Assembly: GCA_021851325.1 (NCBI GenBank)
Contig: JAJZDZ010000001.1
Coordinates: 124,001 to 188,000, forward strand
Length of the DNA: 64,000 nucleotides
Direction: 5' to 3'
Source of the DNA: Pseudomonadota bacterium
GTDB taxonomy: Bacteria; Pseudomonadota; Alphaproteobacteria; Micropepsales; Micropepsaceae
Shown: positions 45,771 through 54,248 of the stretch, one piece after another
Numbering within the stretch: position 1 is the stretch's first letter
Layout of the letters: every line of letters starts with the position of its first letter
Position numbers and translations under genes: made by a program
The notes under the pieces: model-generated
What the model saw: the letters and a program-made list of their open reading frames with translations, nothing else
What the model was told of the DNA's origin: nothing
The model's database searches: none

Positions 45771-46447
45771 CAGTTGTGCCCCTTCATAGTCCCGACCTCG
45801 GCAATCAGCCTCTCGACATAAGGCAGAATGTTGGAAACGATAATTTTCTCGCCTTCAACATTGGGGTGGATGCCATCTGCCTGATTGAGCCTGGGGTTGA
45901 GGGCGACGCCTTGCAGGAAAAAGGGGTAGAGCAGAACATGCTGCTGTCGGGCCAGTCGGGGGTAGATGGCATCGAATTTTTTCACGTAGAGACGTCCAAG
46001 ATTGCGCGGCGCCTGCATGCCCGCGAGCAGCACCCTGACATGATCCGCCTTCAGCTGCGCGACAATGGCTTTAAGATTACGCTCCGTGTCTGACGGTGGC
46101 AGACCCCGCAGGGCATCATTGGCGCCAAGCTCGACGATCGCGGCATCGGGATGGTCGGCCAGCGACCAGCCCAGCCGAGCCAGCCCCCCTGCCGAGGTAT
46201 CGCCAGATACTCCAGCGTTGATAACCTCAGCATCAATGCCCTTCTTCCTGAGCGCGTCCTGCAGCACGCTCGTGAACTCGGTGCCCGGTGGCAAACCATA
46301 GCCTTGCGTCAGACTGGTACCCAGAGCCAGAATGCGTATCGGTGCCGCACTGGCGGCCCGTCCCGCCAGGAACAGCACCGCCAGAACGGCAGCGATAGGC
46401 CATAACGGCGGCCCAATCCAGTCAGCGTCCAAACGGGTCGTGCGCAC
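45770..46447 (-). CDS. GDSL/SGNH esterase (TesA/arylesterase type)
   Basis: A 225-residue exported lipase-like hydrolase. A hydrophobic signal segment (about 12-34, ending AASA) precedes the SGNH core: ALGTSLTQGYGLP with the nucleophile Ser, ELGANDALRG with block III Asn, and DGIHPN with the catalytic Asp/His. Probably a periplasmic thioesterase/lysophospholipase. The start is GTG at 46447 with GAAGGA upstream; longer frames are shadows of the ABC ATPase. Divergent from that ATPase across 37 bp, an arrangement seen with E. coli tesA and ybbA. Confidence 0.92.
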   Translation of the reverse strand: MRTTRLDADWIGPPLWPIAAVLAVLFLAGRAASAAPIRILALGTSLTQGYGLPPGTEFTSVLQDALRKKGIDAEVINAGVSGDTSAGGLARLGWSLADHPDAAIVELGANDALRGLPPSDTERNLKAIVAQLKADHVRVLLAGMQAPRNLGRLYVKKFDAIYPRLARQQHVLLYPFFLQGVALNPRLNQADGIHPNVEGEKIIVSNILPYVERLIAEVGTMKGHN

Positions 46448-46484
46448 GGTGCAGTCCTTCAGTCTCTCGCAAGGGAAATATCCG

Positions 46485-47189
46485 ATGCATCCTCCTGCGT
46501 CGCAAAGTCCGGCGGTCGATCTTGCAGGGGTATCGTTGACGTTACCAAGCGCCGCCGGGCCTGTCGCTATCCTCAAGGGCATATCGCTTCGTATTGCGGC
46601 TGGCCAGACGGTAGCCCTGCTCGGTCCGTCCGGCTCGGGCAAATCCTCGCTTTTGATGGTCGCCGCCGGGCTCGAGGCGCCGACGGAGGGCAAAGTCATG
46701 CTTGCCGGCACCGAGCTCGGCGGCCTTGACGAAGACGAGCTCGCACGCTTTCGCGGCCGCCATGTCGGCATCGTGTTCCAGAGTTTTCACCTGATCCCGA
46801 CCATGACCGCACTCGAGAACATCGCCGTTCCGCTCGAACTTGCCGGCCGGCGTGATGCCTTTGCCTGCGCCCGGCAGGAGCTCGCGGCGGTGGGCTTGGC
46901 CGCGCGCGCCGCACACTATCCCGGCCAGCTGTCAGGCGGGGAACAGCAGAGAATTGCCCTGGCGCGGGCAATCGCACCACGTCCAATCGTCCTTTTTGCC
47001 GACGAACCTACTGGCAATCTGGATGCTGCGACCGGCGAGATCGTCGCCGATCTGCTTTTCAGTCTGCATCAGCAAAGGCGCACCACTCTTTTTCTGGTCA
47101 CCCACGACGAACGCCTTGCACAGCGCTGTCAACGCATCCTGCGACTGAAGGACGGCACCATTGTAGCCGACGAGACAAGGCGATTTTAA
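46485..47189 (+). CDS. ABC transporter ATP-binding protein (YbbA/LolD type)
   Basis: A 234-residue ATPase of the MacB/LolD group. Walker A is GPSGSGKSS, signature [15 protein letters not shown], Walker [13 protein letters not shown]. It probably energises the FtsX-type permease encoded downstream. ATG at 46485 with AAGGGA upstream. The intergenic distance to its presumed permease is unusually long (286 bp). Confidence 0.94.
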   Translation: MHPPASQSPAVDLAGVSLTLPSAAGPVAILKGISLRIAAGQTVALLGPSGSGKSSLLMVAAGLEAPTEGKVMLAGTELGGLDEDELARFRGRHVGIVFQSFHLIPTMTALENIAVPLELAGRRDAFACARQELAAVGLAARAAHYPGQLSGGEQQRIALARAIAPRPIVLFADEPTGNLDAATGEIVADLLFSLHQQRRTTLFLVTHDERLAQRCQRILRLKDGTIVADETRRF

Positions 47190-47475
47190 ACTTGTTCCCA
47201 GCAACCGGCGTGGACCTTGCAAGTGAGGCATTGAAGCTCTTGGTTATGTCGCCTTCCGTTTTTCACCCAAGACCGATCGGTGTGCCACAGGGATGCGGGA
47301 GGCCAATCCGGCAACCTGGCCGTGGCACACTTCCGAGCGCCCTAGCCCAGATCTGCGGCCAGATGGCGGGATGGCTCACCTGGCCTGACGCACTGATCAA
47401 GACCGGGTCAAAAGCCTGCACCACCCTCATCGTTTCTGCACCAGCGGCAGAGCATCGCCGCGCGCGGAGAGCACC
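47190..47475. other. 286-bp gap inside an ABC transporter operon
   Basis: The stretch between the ATPase and its permease contains a short open frame starting with TTG (47192-47479), without a convincing ribosome binding site or recognisable domain; I do not call it. No hairpin or promoter stood out. Confidence 0.4.
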
Positions 47476-50001
47476 ATGATACGGCTCCTCTGTGCCTTAG
47501 GTGTTGGTCAACGCCAGTTACGTGGTGGCTTCAACGGACTTGGCATCTTTTTCGCGGCGCTACTGTTCGGAGTGGTGGCGATTGCGGCAAGCGGTTCACT
47601 CTCCGATGCCATCCTGACAGGTCTTGACCAGCAGGGGCGGGTACTTTTGGGGGGAGATGTTTCGGTCAGTCTCGTGCACCGGCCGGCAACTCCGCGTGAG
47701 CGGCAGTTTCTTACGTCTTATGGACGGGTTTCAGCGACCACCACAATGCGGGCGATGGCCTATCATCTGCCTTCAGGCCCTCGGAGTGCGCGCACGCTGG
47801 TTGAACTAAAGGCTGTCGATGCGGCCTACCCGCTTTACGGCAAAGTGGGACTTTCGCCCCACCTGCCGCTGGCACAGGCGCTGGCCTGCACCTCCAGCGC
47901 GTGTGGCGCCGTGGTTGAGCAAACCTTGCTCGCCCGTCTTGATCTTAAGACCGGGGATGAGCTGCGCCTTGGCTCGCAGAAGTTTCGGGTGAACGCGGTA
48001 CTGACAAATGAGCCGGACCGTATTTCTGACGGTTTCAGTCTCGGACCGCATATTCTGGTGTCGACGGCTGCCCTGAGCCGGACGGGTCTGATCACTTTGG
48101 GCAGTCTCGTCAATTATCACTACCGTGTCGCCTTTGTTTCCGGCAAGACGGTTGCTGGCTTCCGGCGCGCCGCCAGCCGGAATTTTGGTAGCGCAGGCTG
48201 GCTGGTGCGTGATCGCACGGATGCAGCCCCCGGACTCAAGCGCTTCGTCAAACAGATCACCATGTTTCTCACTCTGGTTGGTCTGACCGTGCTGGCGGTC
48301 GGCGGCGTGGGGGCGAGCCAGGCCATCGCCGCCTTCCTGCAGCGCAAGGGAACGGAGATCGCTACCCTCAAGAGTCTCGGTGCAGATTCCCGCCAGATCT
48401 TTGCCATCTATTTTCTGCAGATCATGGCCATTGCCGGCGCAGCAGTTCTTTGTGGGGTTGCTCTGGGCGCGATGCTGCCGTTCGCTCTCGACCTGGGCAG
48501 GCTCGTGCCATGGTCGGCCAAGCTCTCGGTCTATCCAGGCCCGCTGCTGCTGGCCGCCTTCTTCGGTTTTGCTGCGGCCGCCAGCTTTGCCATTCCCCCC
48601 CTGGCCGGAACCCGCGCCATCACGCCAGCCAGTCTCTACCGCGATCTGCTCACCCCGGCGCGCCGAACTGGCCGGTTCGCCTACTTGCTTGCAGCTGGCA
48701 CCTGTGCTGCGGCCGTTATCGCCGTCGCGCTCCTGCTCGCTCCGGAGCGCAATTTTGCCCTTTCGTATCTTGCCGGAATTGCCGCGGGCCTTGTTGGACT
48801 GCGTCTCTGCGCCGAAGCGCTAAAGTGGACCTTGCGTGCCCTGCCGCGATTTCGCCGCCCCCTGCTACGTCTTGCCTTTGCCAATCTTACCCGCCCGGGC
48901 GCCGCCACAACCGGCGTCATAGTTGCACTCGGACTTGGCTTGACCTTGCTGGCGACGGTTTCACTCCTCAACCAGACGCTCCAGCACCAGGTGGTAGACA
49001 GCCTTCCGGCGACTGCACCAAGTTTCTTCTTCATCGACATTCAGCCAAATGAAGCAAAAGCCTTCGATGCCACCATCCACGCCTTCAAGAATGCACGGGA
49101 TTACAAGCGCACACCGATGATCCGTGGCCGGATTACTGCGCTTAATGGCGTCCATGCGGCCCACGCCAAGGTCGCCCCCCAGGCTCGCTGGGTGCTTTCC
49201 GGCGATCGCGGCATCACCTATGCGGCGGCAGAGCCGAAGGGAACAATCCTCACCGCTGGCCGTTGGTGGCCAGCGGACTATCAAGGACCGCTGCGGATTT
49301 CCTTCGACGCTGCGCTGGCCAAGGAGATGCACCTCCGGCTTGGCGACACGCTCACGGTTAATGTTCTGGGCCGTGAGTTGACCGGTACCATCGCCAGTTT
49401 TCGCAAGGTGAATTTTGCCAACGGACAGCAGAATTTTGTTCTGATCCTGTCGCCCGGCATTATCAATCACGCCCCCCACGACTATCTCGCAACCGTGCGT
49501 GTTCCCGCCCGGGACGAGGAGGCGTTATACCGCGCCGTCACCAACCGCTTTGCCAACGTCTCCACGGTACGGGTCAGGCAGGTCATCGCCACCATCGACA
49601 ACTTGCTGCAGGAACTGGCGCAAGGAGTGGGTGCGGCCAGCCTGCTGACCATCCTCTCAGGTCTCCTCGTTCTGGCTGGGGCCATTGCAGCCAACCAGCG
49701 CGCCCGCCTTTATGATGCCACGGTCCTCAAGGTACTGGGCGCAACCCGCAGGCAGATCGCCGCGGTCTATCTGCTTGAGTATGGGCTTCTGGGCGTCCTG
49801 ACAGGAACTCTGGCGCTGGCGGCAGGATGGGCGGCCGCCGCACAGATCGCCCACCATATTCTCCACCTGCCCTTTCAGTTCGATCTGGGCGTGGCCATCT
49901 TCACCGTGGCGGGTGGCGGCGTCGTGACGCTGATTTTTGGTCTGGTGGCGGCCCTGGCAGCCCTCCGGGCCAAACCCGCAACCCTGCTGCGCCTGCCGTA
50001 G
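47476..50001 (+). CDS. FtsX-like ABC permease (YbbP type)
   Basis: An 841-residue membrane protein with two FtsX-like permease domains: helix at about 20-42, a large periplasmic domain, helices around 265-400, helices at 410-450, and a second set around 710-835 (EYGLLGVLTGTLALAAGWAA). It carries QRKGTEIATLKSLGADSRQIFAIYF and YDATVLKVLGATRRQIAAVY, the coupling segments of such permeases. With YbbA it probably forms a mechanotransmission or lipid/lysophospholipid transporter; the YbbAP-TesA gene association supports acyl ester handling. ATG at 47476. Confidence 0.93.
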   Translation: MIRLLCALGVGQRQLRGGFNGLGIFFAALLFGVVAIAASGSLSDAILTGLDQQGRVLLGGDVSVSLVHRPATPRERQFLTSYGRVSATTTMRAMAYHLPSGPRSARTLVELKAVDAAYPLYGKVGLSPHLPLAQALACTSSACGAVVEQTLLARLDLKTGDELRLGSQKFRVNAVLTNEPDRISDGFSLGPHILVSTAALSRTGLITLGSLVNYHYRVAFVSGKTVAGFRRAASRNFGSAGWLVRDRTDAAPGLKRFVKQITMFLTLVGLTVLAVGGVGASQAIAAFLQRKGTEIATLKSLGADSRQIFAIYFLQIMAIAGAAVLCGVALGAMLPFALDLGRLVPWSAKLSVYPGPLLLAAFFGFAAAASFAIPPLAGTRAITPASLYRDLLTPARRTGRFAYLLAAGTCAAAVIAVALLLAPERNFALSYLAGIAAGLVGLRLCAEALKWTLRALPRFRRPLLRLAFANLTRPGAATTGVIVALGLGLTLLATVSLLNQTLQHQVVDSLPATAPSFFFIDIQPNEAKAFDATIHAFKNARDYKRTPMIRGRITALNGVHAAHAKVAPQARWVLSGDRGITYAAAEPKGTILTAGRWWPADYQGPLRISFDAALAKEMHLRLGDTLTVNVLGRELTGTIASFRKVNFANGQQNFVLILSPGIINHAPHDYLATVRVPARDEEALYRAVTNRFANVSTVRVRQVIATIDNLLQELAQGVGAASLLTILSGLLVLAGAIAANQRARLYDATVLKVLGATRRQIAAVYLLEYGLLGVLTGTLALAAGWAAAAQIAHHILHLPFQFDLGVAIFTVAGGGVVTLIFGLVAALAALRAKPATLLRLP

Positions 50002-50201
50002 CGCCAGGCTGCTTTGCAGAGGGCGCTCTAAGCTCGCATGCCGCAGGGGCCGGCGGTCGGGATGTCTCCACACCTGGCTGCCCGCCACATGAGGCCTGCC
50101 TCTGAGCCCGACGCAGTCCAGCCGTCTGATCGTTCCATCCGCCCATGCCGGCCCAGTTTGATTTATTTTCTTAAACCTTCACAATACCTTGCGTCTTGAC
50201 C

Positions 50202-50230
50202 TTGATCGAAGCCCGCCAAGCTCCGATATT
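50202..50230 (+). promoter_or_regulatory. Candidate promoter of the Bax-inhibitor-1 gene
   Basis: TTGATC at 50202-50207, a 17-bp spacer and GATATT at 50225-50230 resemble a sigma-70-type promoter. CCCGCC (50212-50217) and GGCGGG (50232-50237) form a 6-bp inverted repeat that flanks the -10 hexamer and could be an operator. The gene starts 53 bp later. Confidence 0.45.
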
Positions 50231-50282
50231 AGGCGGGAGATCCGGGCCTGCCTTACAGGGTCCGGGCAAGGAGGTTTGCCAG

Positions 50283-51035
50283 ATGGCGAATGAATACAAT
50301 CGCGCCGTGCGCGGCCGCGCAGAGAGCGCTACCGGCTATTACGATGCCGGCCTCCGCAGCTACATGCTGCGGGTCTATAATTACATGATCGTCGGGCTTG
50401 GCCTAACCGGCGTGACCGCATGGATCGTGGCCAATGTGGCTCCGGTGCGGGCACTTTTCTATACGGTCCATCAGACCGCCTACGGCTACAGCTATGGCCT
50501 GTCGATGTTGGGCTGGGTCGCACTGATTGCCCCCATCGGCCTCGTGATGCTGCTGTCCTTCCGGATCAACCGCATGAGCCTTGGTGCCGCGCAGCTTGCC
50601 TTTTGGGGCTATGCCTCGCTGGTTGGCATCTCGCTGGCTCCCATCCTCCTGCTTTACACTGGCGCCAGTGTTGCCGAGGTATTTTTCATAACTGCGGCCA
50701 CCTTCGGTGCCATGAGCCTCTATGGCTACACCACCGGACGCAACCTGACCGGTTTCGGCTCGTTCCTGTTCATGGGACTGATCGGCATCATTCTGGCGAT
50801 GGTGGTGAACATTTTCCTGCACTCGGCCGCCATTCAATTCGCCATCTCCGTACTCGGAGTCCTGATCTTCACCGGGCTTACGGCCTATGACACCCAGGCG
50901 ATCAAGGAAACCTATTCGGCGAATTTTGATGGCACGCTGCAGAAGCGTGCGGCCATCATGGGTGCGCTTCGTCTTTATCTGGACTTCATCAATCTCTTCA
51001 TCATGCTGATGCAGCTAATGGGACAGCGGCGCTAA
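50283..51035 (+). CDS. Bax inhibitor-1/YccA family membrane protein
   Basis: A 250-residue inner-membrane protein with seven hydrophobic helices (from about residue 35). It shows the family signature FTGLTAYDTQAIKETY with the conserved Asp near helix 6 and YLDFINLFIMLMQLMG at the C-terminus. Bacterial relatives act as calcium-leak channels or modulate FtsH; the role here is not determinable. The ATG at 50283 has a near-perfect AAGGAGG upstream; an earlier ATG-less frame is rejected. Confidence 0.95.
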   Translation: MANEYNRAVRGRAESATGYYDAGLRSYMLRVYNYMIVGLGLTGVTAWIVANVAPVRALFYTVHQTAYGYSYGLSMLGWVALIAPIGLVMLLSFRINRMSLGAAQLAFWGYASLVGISLAPILLLYTGASVAEVFFITAATFGAMSLYGYTTGRNLTGFGSFLFMGLIGIILAMVVNIFLHSAAIQFAISVLGVLIFTGLTAYDTQAIKETYSANFDGTLQKRAAIMGALRLYLDFINLFIMLMQLMGQRR

Positions 51036-51064
51036 ATCCCATTGTCCCTAATACTTTGCGGCAG

Positions 51065-51093
51065 AACCCCGGTACCACCGTACCGGGGTTTTT
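51065..51093 (+). terminator. Rho-independent terminator after the Bax-inhibitor-1 gene
   Basis: A perfect 11-bp stem, AACCCCGGTAC at 51065-51075 with GTACCGGGGTT at 51080-51090, loop CACC, followed by TTTGTT. The T-run at 51089-51093 is in the plus direction. The symmetrical A-run is short, so it is mainly one-way. Confidence 0.9.
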
Positions 51094-51180
51094 GTTACGC
51101 ACTGGGTGACGAGGCTCTCCGGCCAAGGCTGCGCCCGCCAAGGATCGGGCTCCTTGCTGGTCAGGTCAGGAAGATTGGCG

Positions 51181-51576
51181 CTATTCGGCGAGAGCCTTGA
51201 TCAGCTTGCGCTCCAGCACCCGCAGCACCTGGCCCAGCTCCTGCCCGCGTTTGAGAATCTGCCCGCCTGCAGCCACGACCGCATACATGCCTTGGCGGGA
51301 CCGCAGTTTGGGATGCTTTTCAATGCGGTAAAGTGGCATTTCGCTGCTGCGTCGGAACACCGAAAACACCGCCCGGTCCTCCAGAAAATCGAGGGCATAA
51401 TCGCGCCATTCGCCAGCTGCGACCATGCGCCCGTAAAGTGACAGGATGCGGTTAAGTTCTGGGCGATCAAACCGCACCTCTGGGGCGCTGCGTCCACCAC
51501 CGCTGCCGCTCTGACTGTCGTTCCGCGAGGCCGAGCGGTTCGCCTCGCGGAACAGAGCTATGGGTTCTTCCATCAT
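51181..51576 (-). CDS. DUF2794 family protein
   Basis: A 131-residue protein with the DUF2794 core: VRFDRPELNRILSLYGRMVAAGEWRDYAL and RSSEMPLYRIEKHPKL, ending GQELGQVLRVLERKLIK. The family is alphaproteobacterial with unknown function. ATG at 51576, with another ATG at 51573; no strong ribosome binding site is seen. It follows the M16-like gene on the same strand with a 69-bp gap. Confidence 0.9.
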   Translation of the reverse strand: MMEEPIALFREANRSASRNDSQSGSGGGRSAPEVRFDRPELNRILSLYGRMVAAGEWRDYALDFLEDRAVFSVFRRSSEMPLYRIEKHPKLRSRQGMYAVVAAGGQILKRGQELGQVLRVLERKLIKALAE

Positions 51577-51645
51577 TCGTTGAACTGTGAACCCTTGACG
51601 ACACCGCCGCAAGGGCCCGGGCGACAGCGCCAGCTCCCATCCCCG

Positions 51646-53118
51646 TTAGGGCTGGACCCGGCGCAAGGCCGCTCCCCCGTCCCCCACCGGCAGCAGATAG
51701 CCGGTCACAGACTGAGCCGGGACCAGTTCCCGTGCGGCCACCCGTTCGACCTCGTGTGCACGCACTCTCTTGATCCGCGCGGGCCAGTTCCGCACGTCCT
51801 GAACCGTCAGGCCGATCGCCAAGGCCTGACCATAGGCATTGGCCTGGGCAAAATTGCTGGTCCGGCGCGCCGCCGCTTCGGCGAGAAGCGCGGCCTTGGC
51901 CCGTGCCAGAGCCCGGGGACTGACGCGGGAATGCCCCAGCCGCGCGATCAGGGCTGAGACTGCTCTGTCCAGCCGGCGCAGTGGCACCCCAGGGCGCGGC
52001 ACGGCATAGATGCTGAAGGTGCCAGCGTCGCGGCACATCCCGGCATAGGAGGCCGCCGCATCTACGGCGAGCCGGTCCCGCATCACGAGGTCACGGTACA
52101 ATTCAGCAGTGTCATCGCCACCGAGTATCTGGGCCAGTATATCGAGGGCCTCCGCCTGCCCCGGACGGGCATCGGGATAGGACACGACGCGATATTCGCG
52201 TGCGAACATGCGATGATGCGTGTAGCGGCTGTGAATCCAGACAGCCGTTGGCCCCACGCGGGGAGGTTGGGCATGTTCGGCACGCGGGCGCAGCTGGCGC
52301 GCGGTCAACTTGCCAAAGCTGGCCTCGGCATTGGCCCGCACCGCATCAGCCGTGACGTCTCCGGCCACAACCAGAATGGCATTGTTCGGCGCGTAGTGAC
52401 GGACGTAGAAGTCATCGAGGCTGTGCCGGTCGATATGCCGGATCCCTGCGGACCAGCCGATGACAGGCTTGCCATAGGGATGCGACAGAAACAGGGCCGC
52501 ATCCATCTGTTCCTTGAGAAGTGCCTGGGCATTGCGATCGACGTCATTTCTGCGATCCCGCAAGAGCAGCTTGCGTTCGCGCTCGACACTGACTTCGGTT
52601 GGATTGAGATCGGACATGCGATCGGCTTCAAGCCCCATAACAAGCCGCAGCCGTCCTGGCGGAACCTGCTCGTAATAGGTGGTGTAGTCGTGTGTGGTAA
52701 ACCCGCCGGCAATGCCGCCATTGCTGGCAACCGTGCGGACAAAACCGTGGCCTGGCAGCGCCCGAGTGCCCCGGAACATCATCTTTTCCAGGAAATTGGC
52801 CAGACCGGAATAACCTGGCGGATCATCATCTGCACCAACGCGATACCATAACATTTGGGTAACACGGGGCGATTTCAGATCGGGCACCACCACCACTTCA
52901 AGTCCGTTTTGCAGAACGAACTGATAGATCCGTGAGCGCGCAGAGGTAGTCGTTTCATCGAGCCGGCCGAGCTTTCCGTTGGCCCGCGCAGCCGCACGCT
53001 GGGGCTCGGACAGCGCTGGCATGCTGCGACTGGGTGCAACGGCGCTGAGCGCTGGTGCAAAGCCGCAGGCAATGCCCGCCAGGATGAAGCTGCGCGCAAT
53101 CGTCCTAGAAAAGGCCAT
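51646..53118 (-). CDS. M16 family peptidase-like protein with a degenerate zinc site
   Basis: A 490-residue exported protein (signal peptide about 1-28). The fold is that of M16 (pitrilysin-like) subunits: VVVVPDLKSPRVTQMLWYRVGADDDP, SNGGIAGGFTTHDYTTY and, in the second half, YAPNNAILVVAGDV. The catalytic motif, normally HFLEH, reads NFLEK (N108-F-L-E111-K112), and the downstream Glu pair of the third ligand reads R187-D188. It should not bind zinc in the usual way. In many alphaproteobacteria two M16 genes lie here; only this one is present. It overlaps the DUF3035 gene by 14 bp. Confidence 0.9.
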   Translation of the reverse strand: MAFSRTIARSFILAGIACGFAPALSAVAPSRSMPALSEPQRAAARANGKLGRLDETTTSARSRIYQFVLQNGLEVVVVPDLKSPRVTQMLWYRVGADDDPPGYSGLANFLEKMMFRGTRALPGHGFVRTVASNGGIAGGFTTHDYTTYYEQVPPGRLRLVMGLEADRMSDLNPTEVSVERERKLLLRDRRNDVDRNAQALLKEQMDAALFLSHPYGKPVIGWSAGIRHIDRHSLDDFYVRHYAPNNAILVVAGDVTADAVRANAEASFGKLTARQLRPRAEHAQPPRVGPTAVWIHSRYTHHRMFAREYRVVSYPDARPGQAEALDILAQILGGDDTAELYRDLVMRDRLAVDAAASYAGMCRDAGTFSIYAVPRPGVPLRRLDRAVSALIARLGHSRVSPRALARAKAALLAEAAARRTSNFAQANAYGQALAIGLTVQDVRNWPARIKRVRAHEVERVAARELVPAQSVTGYLLPVGDGGAALRRVQP

Positions 53119-53689
53119 CGAACAAATTGGCAAACCAGCCCTGATCCTGGGGCTGGGGCTTGGCGCGATGGATGCGATCTTCCGGCACGGGCGCCGCCGC
53201 ACCATTCATCTTGACGTGGAGACGCGCCGCCTCGGCCGAGGCATTGACCTCTTTGTTGGCATTGTTCGAAGGACCATAGAGGCCGAAAAGAAGCTGATTG
53301 GTGAAACTGTGATCCGCCATCTGCATATTGCGGTTATCTGCCGCGATCTGCTGGCGTATGGAATCTTTCGCCGTAGCGCCACCCGACTTGGCCAGCAAAT
53401 CTTGCTCCACCATGCTGAAATGGCCCGGCGCGGGGGCACTGGATGGCATACCAGCGACGGCCGCTTCCGCTGCTTCGGCCGGATCCAGGGCATGGGTTGG
53501 CGGCGCCCCCGGCGCCGGCGGCCGCAGATTATAGTCCGGGGGAATCACGAGGGGTGGCTTGGGAGAGATCGCAAAGGCATCCGGTTCGATTCGCTCCATG
53601 CCGGCGGCTTCCCGCAGGCTCTGACACCCGGCCAGGCTGAGGGCCAGCGTCGCCAGCAACGCTCCTACTGCAAAATGACGCGTCGGCAT
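53105..53689 (-). CDS. DUF3035 lipoprotein
   Basis: A 194-residue protein with a lipoprotein signal: a hydrophobic stretch and the lipobox LAGC with C22 as the predicted lipidated residue. The mature part is DUF3035-like, with PPLVIPPDYNLRPPAPGA. The function is unknown. ATG at 53689, one base after the lspA stop; it overlaps the M16-like gene start by 14 bp. Its location directly after the lipoprotein signal peptidase gene is conserved in alphaproteobacteria. Confidence 0.9.
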   Translation of the reverse strand: MPTRHFAVGALLATLALSLAGCQSLREAAGMERIEPDAFAISPKPPLVIPPDYNLRPPAPGAPPTHALDPAEAAEAAVAGMPSSAPAPGHFSMVEQDLLAKSGGATAKDSIRQQIAADNRNMQMADHSFTNQLLFGLYGPSNNANKEVNASAEAARLHVKMNGAAAPVPEDRIHRAKPQPQDQGWFANLFDGLF

Positions 53690-53690
53690 T

Positions 53691-54248
53691 CTACCTTCCT
53701 TCATGCTTGGCACCGGCTTCGCTCCGGCTGCGCTGATCATCCGCCTCCGCTGCGGGCCCGTGCAGCAGGGAATCATAGAGGATCGCAATGACGCCGATCA
53801 CGATCGCCGCATCGGCCACGTTGAACACATACCAGTCGTAACCGAAGGCGTAAAAATGAAAAAAATCGGCTACCCGGCCATAAACCAATCGGTCGATCAA
53901 ATTATTGCCAATCGCGCCACCGATGATGAGACCCAACCCGGCGGCAAGCAGGGGCCGGTTGGTCGTCCACAGCCAAAGTGACAGGCCGATGATCGCCAAG
54001 AGCGCAAGACCGATCAGCAGCTCCCGGCCCAGGACTGAATGCGCCGGGAATAGCCCATAGGAAACTCCGGGGTTCCATACCATCACCAGATCAAAGAAGG
54101 GAAGGACGGGAACCCTTGCTCCTGGGGGCATATTGATGAAGCCCGCCCAGTAGAGCAGGATCAGCTTGCTTGCCTGATCCAGAACAAGCGCCACCGCCGC
54201 GCAGATCACGCCTATTTTGCGGGCGGCAAGGTGCTTCCCGGCGCTCAA
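53691..54248 (-). CDS. lspA: Lipoprotein signal peptidase LspA
   Basis: Cleaves signal peptides of prolipoproteins at the inner membrane. The 185-residue protein has four hydrophobic helices and the two catalytic Asp motifs: GNNLIDRLVYGRVADFF and FNVADAAIVIGV. I choose a TTG at 54248, which overlaps the ileS TGA (TTGA) and has GGAGG 8-12 bases upstream; the upstream GTG at 54293 would add an implausible tail. Follows ileS in the canonical order. Confidence 0.95.
   Translation of the reverse strand: MSAGKHLAARKIGVICAAVALVLDQASKLILLYWAGFINMPPGARVPVLPFFDLVMVWNPGVSYGLFPAHSVLGRELLIGLALLAIIGLSLWLWTTNRPLLAAGLGLIIGGAIGNNLIDRLVYGRVADFFHFYAFGYDWYVFNVADAAIVIGVIAILYDSLLHGPAAEADDQRSRSEAGAKHEGR

Noticed and set aside
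44757..45821. Long plus-strand open frame (354 codons) opposite murJ
   Set aside because: Charged low-complexity translation with no family resemblance; the opposite strand encodes an unmistakable MurJ.
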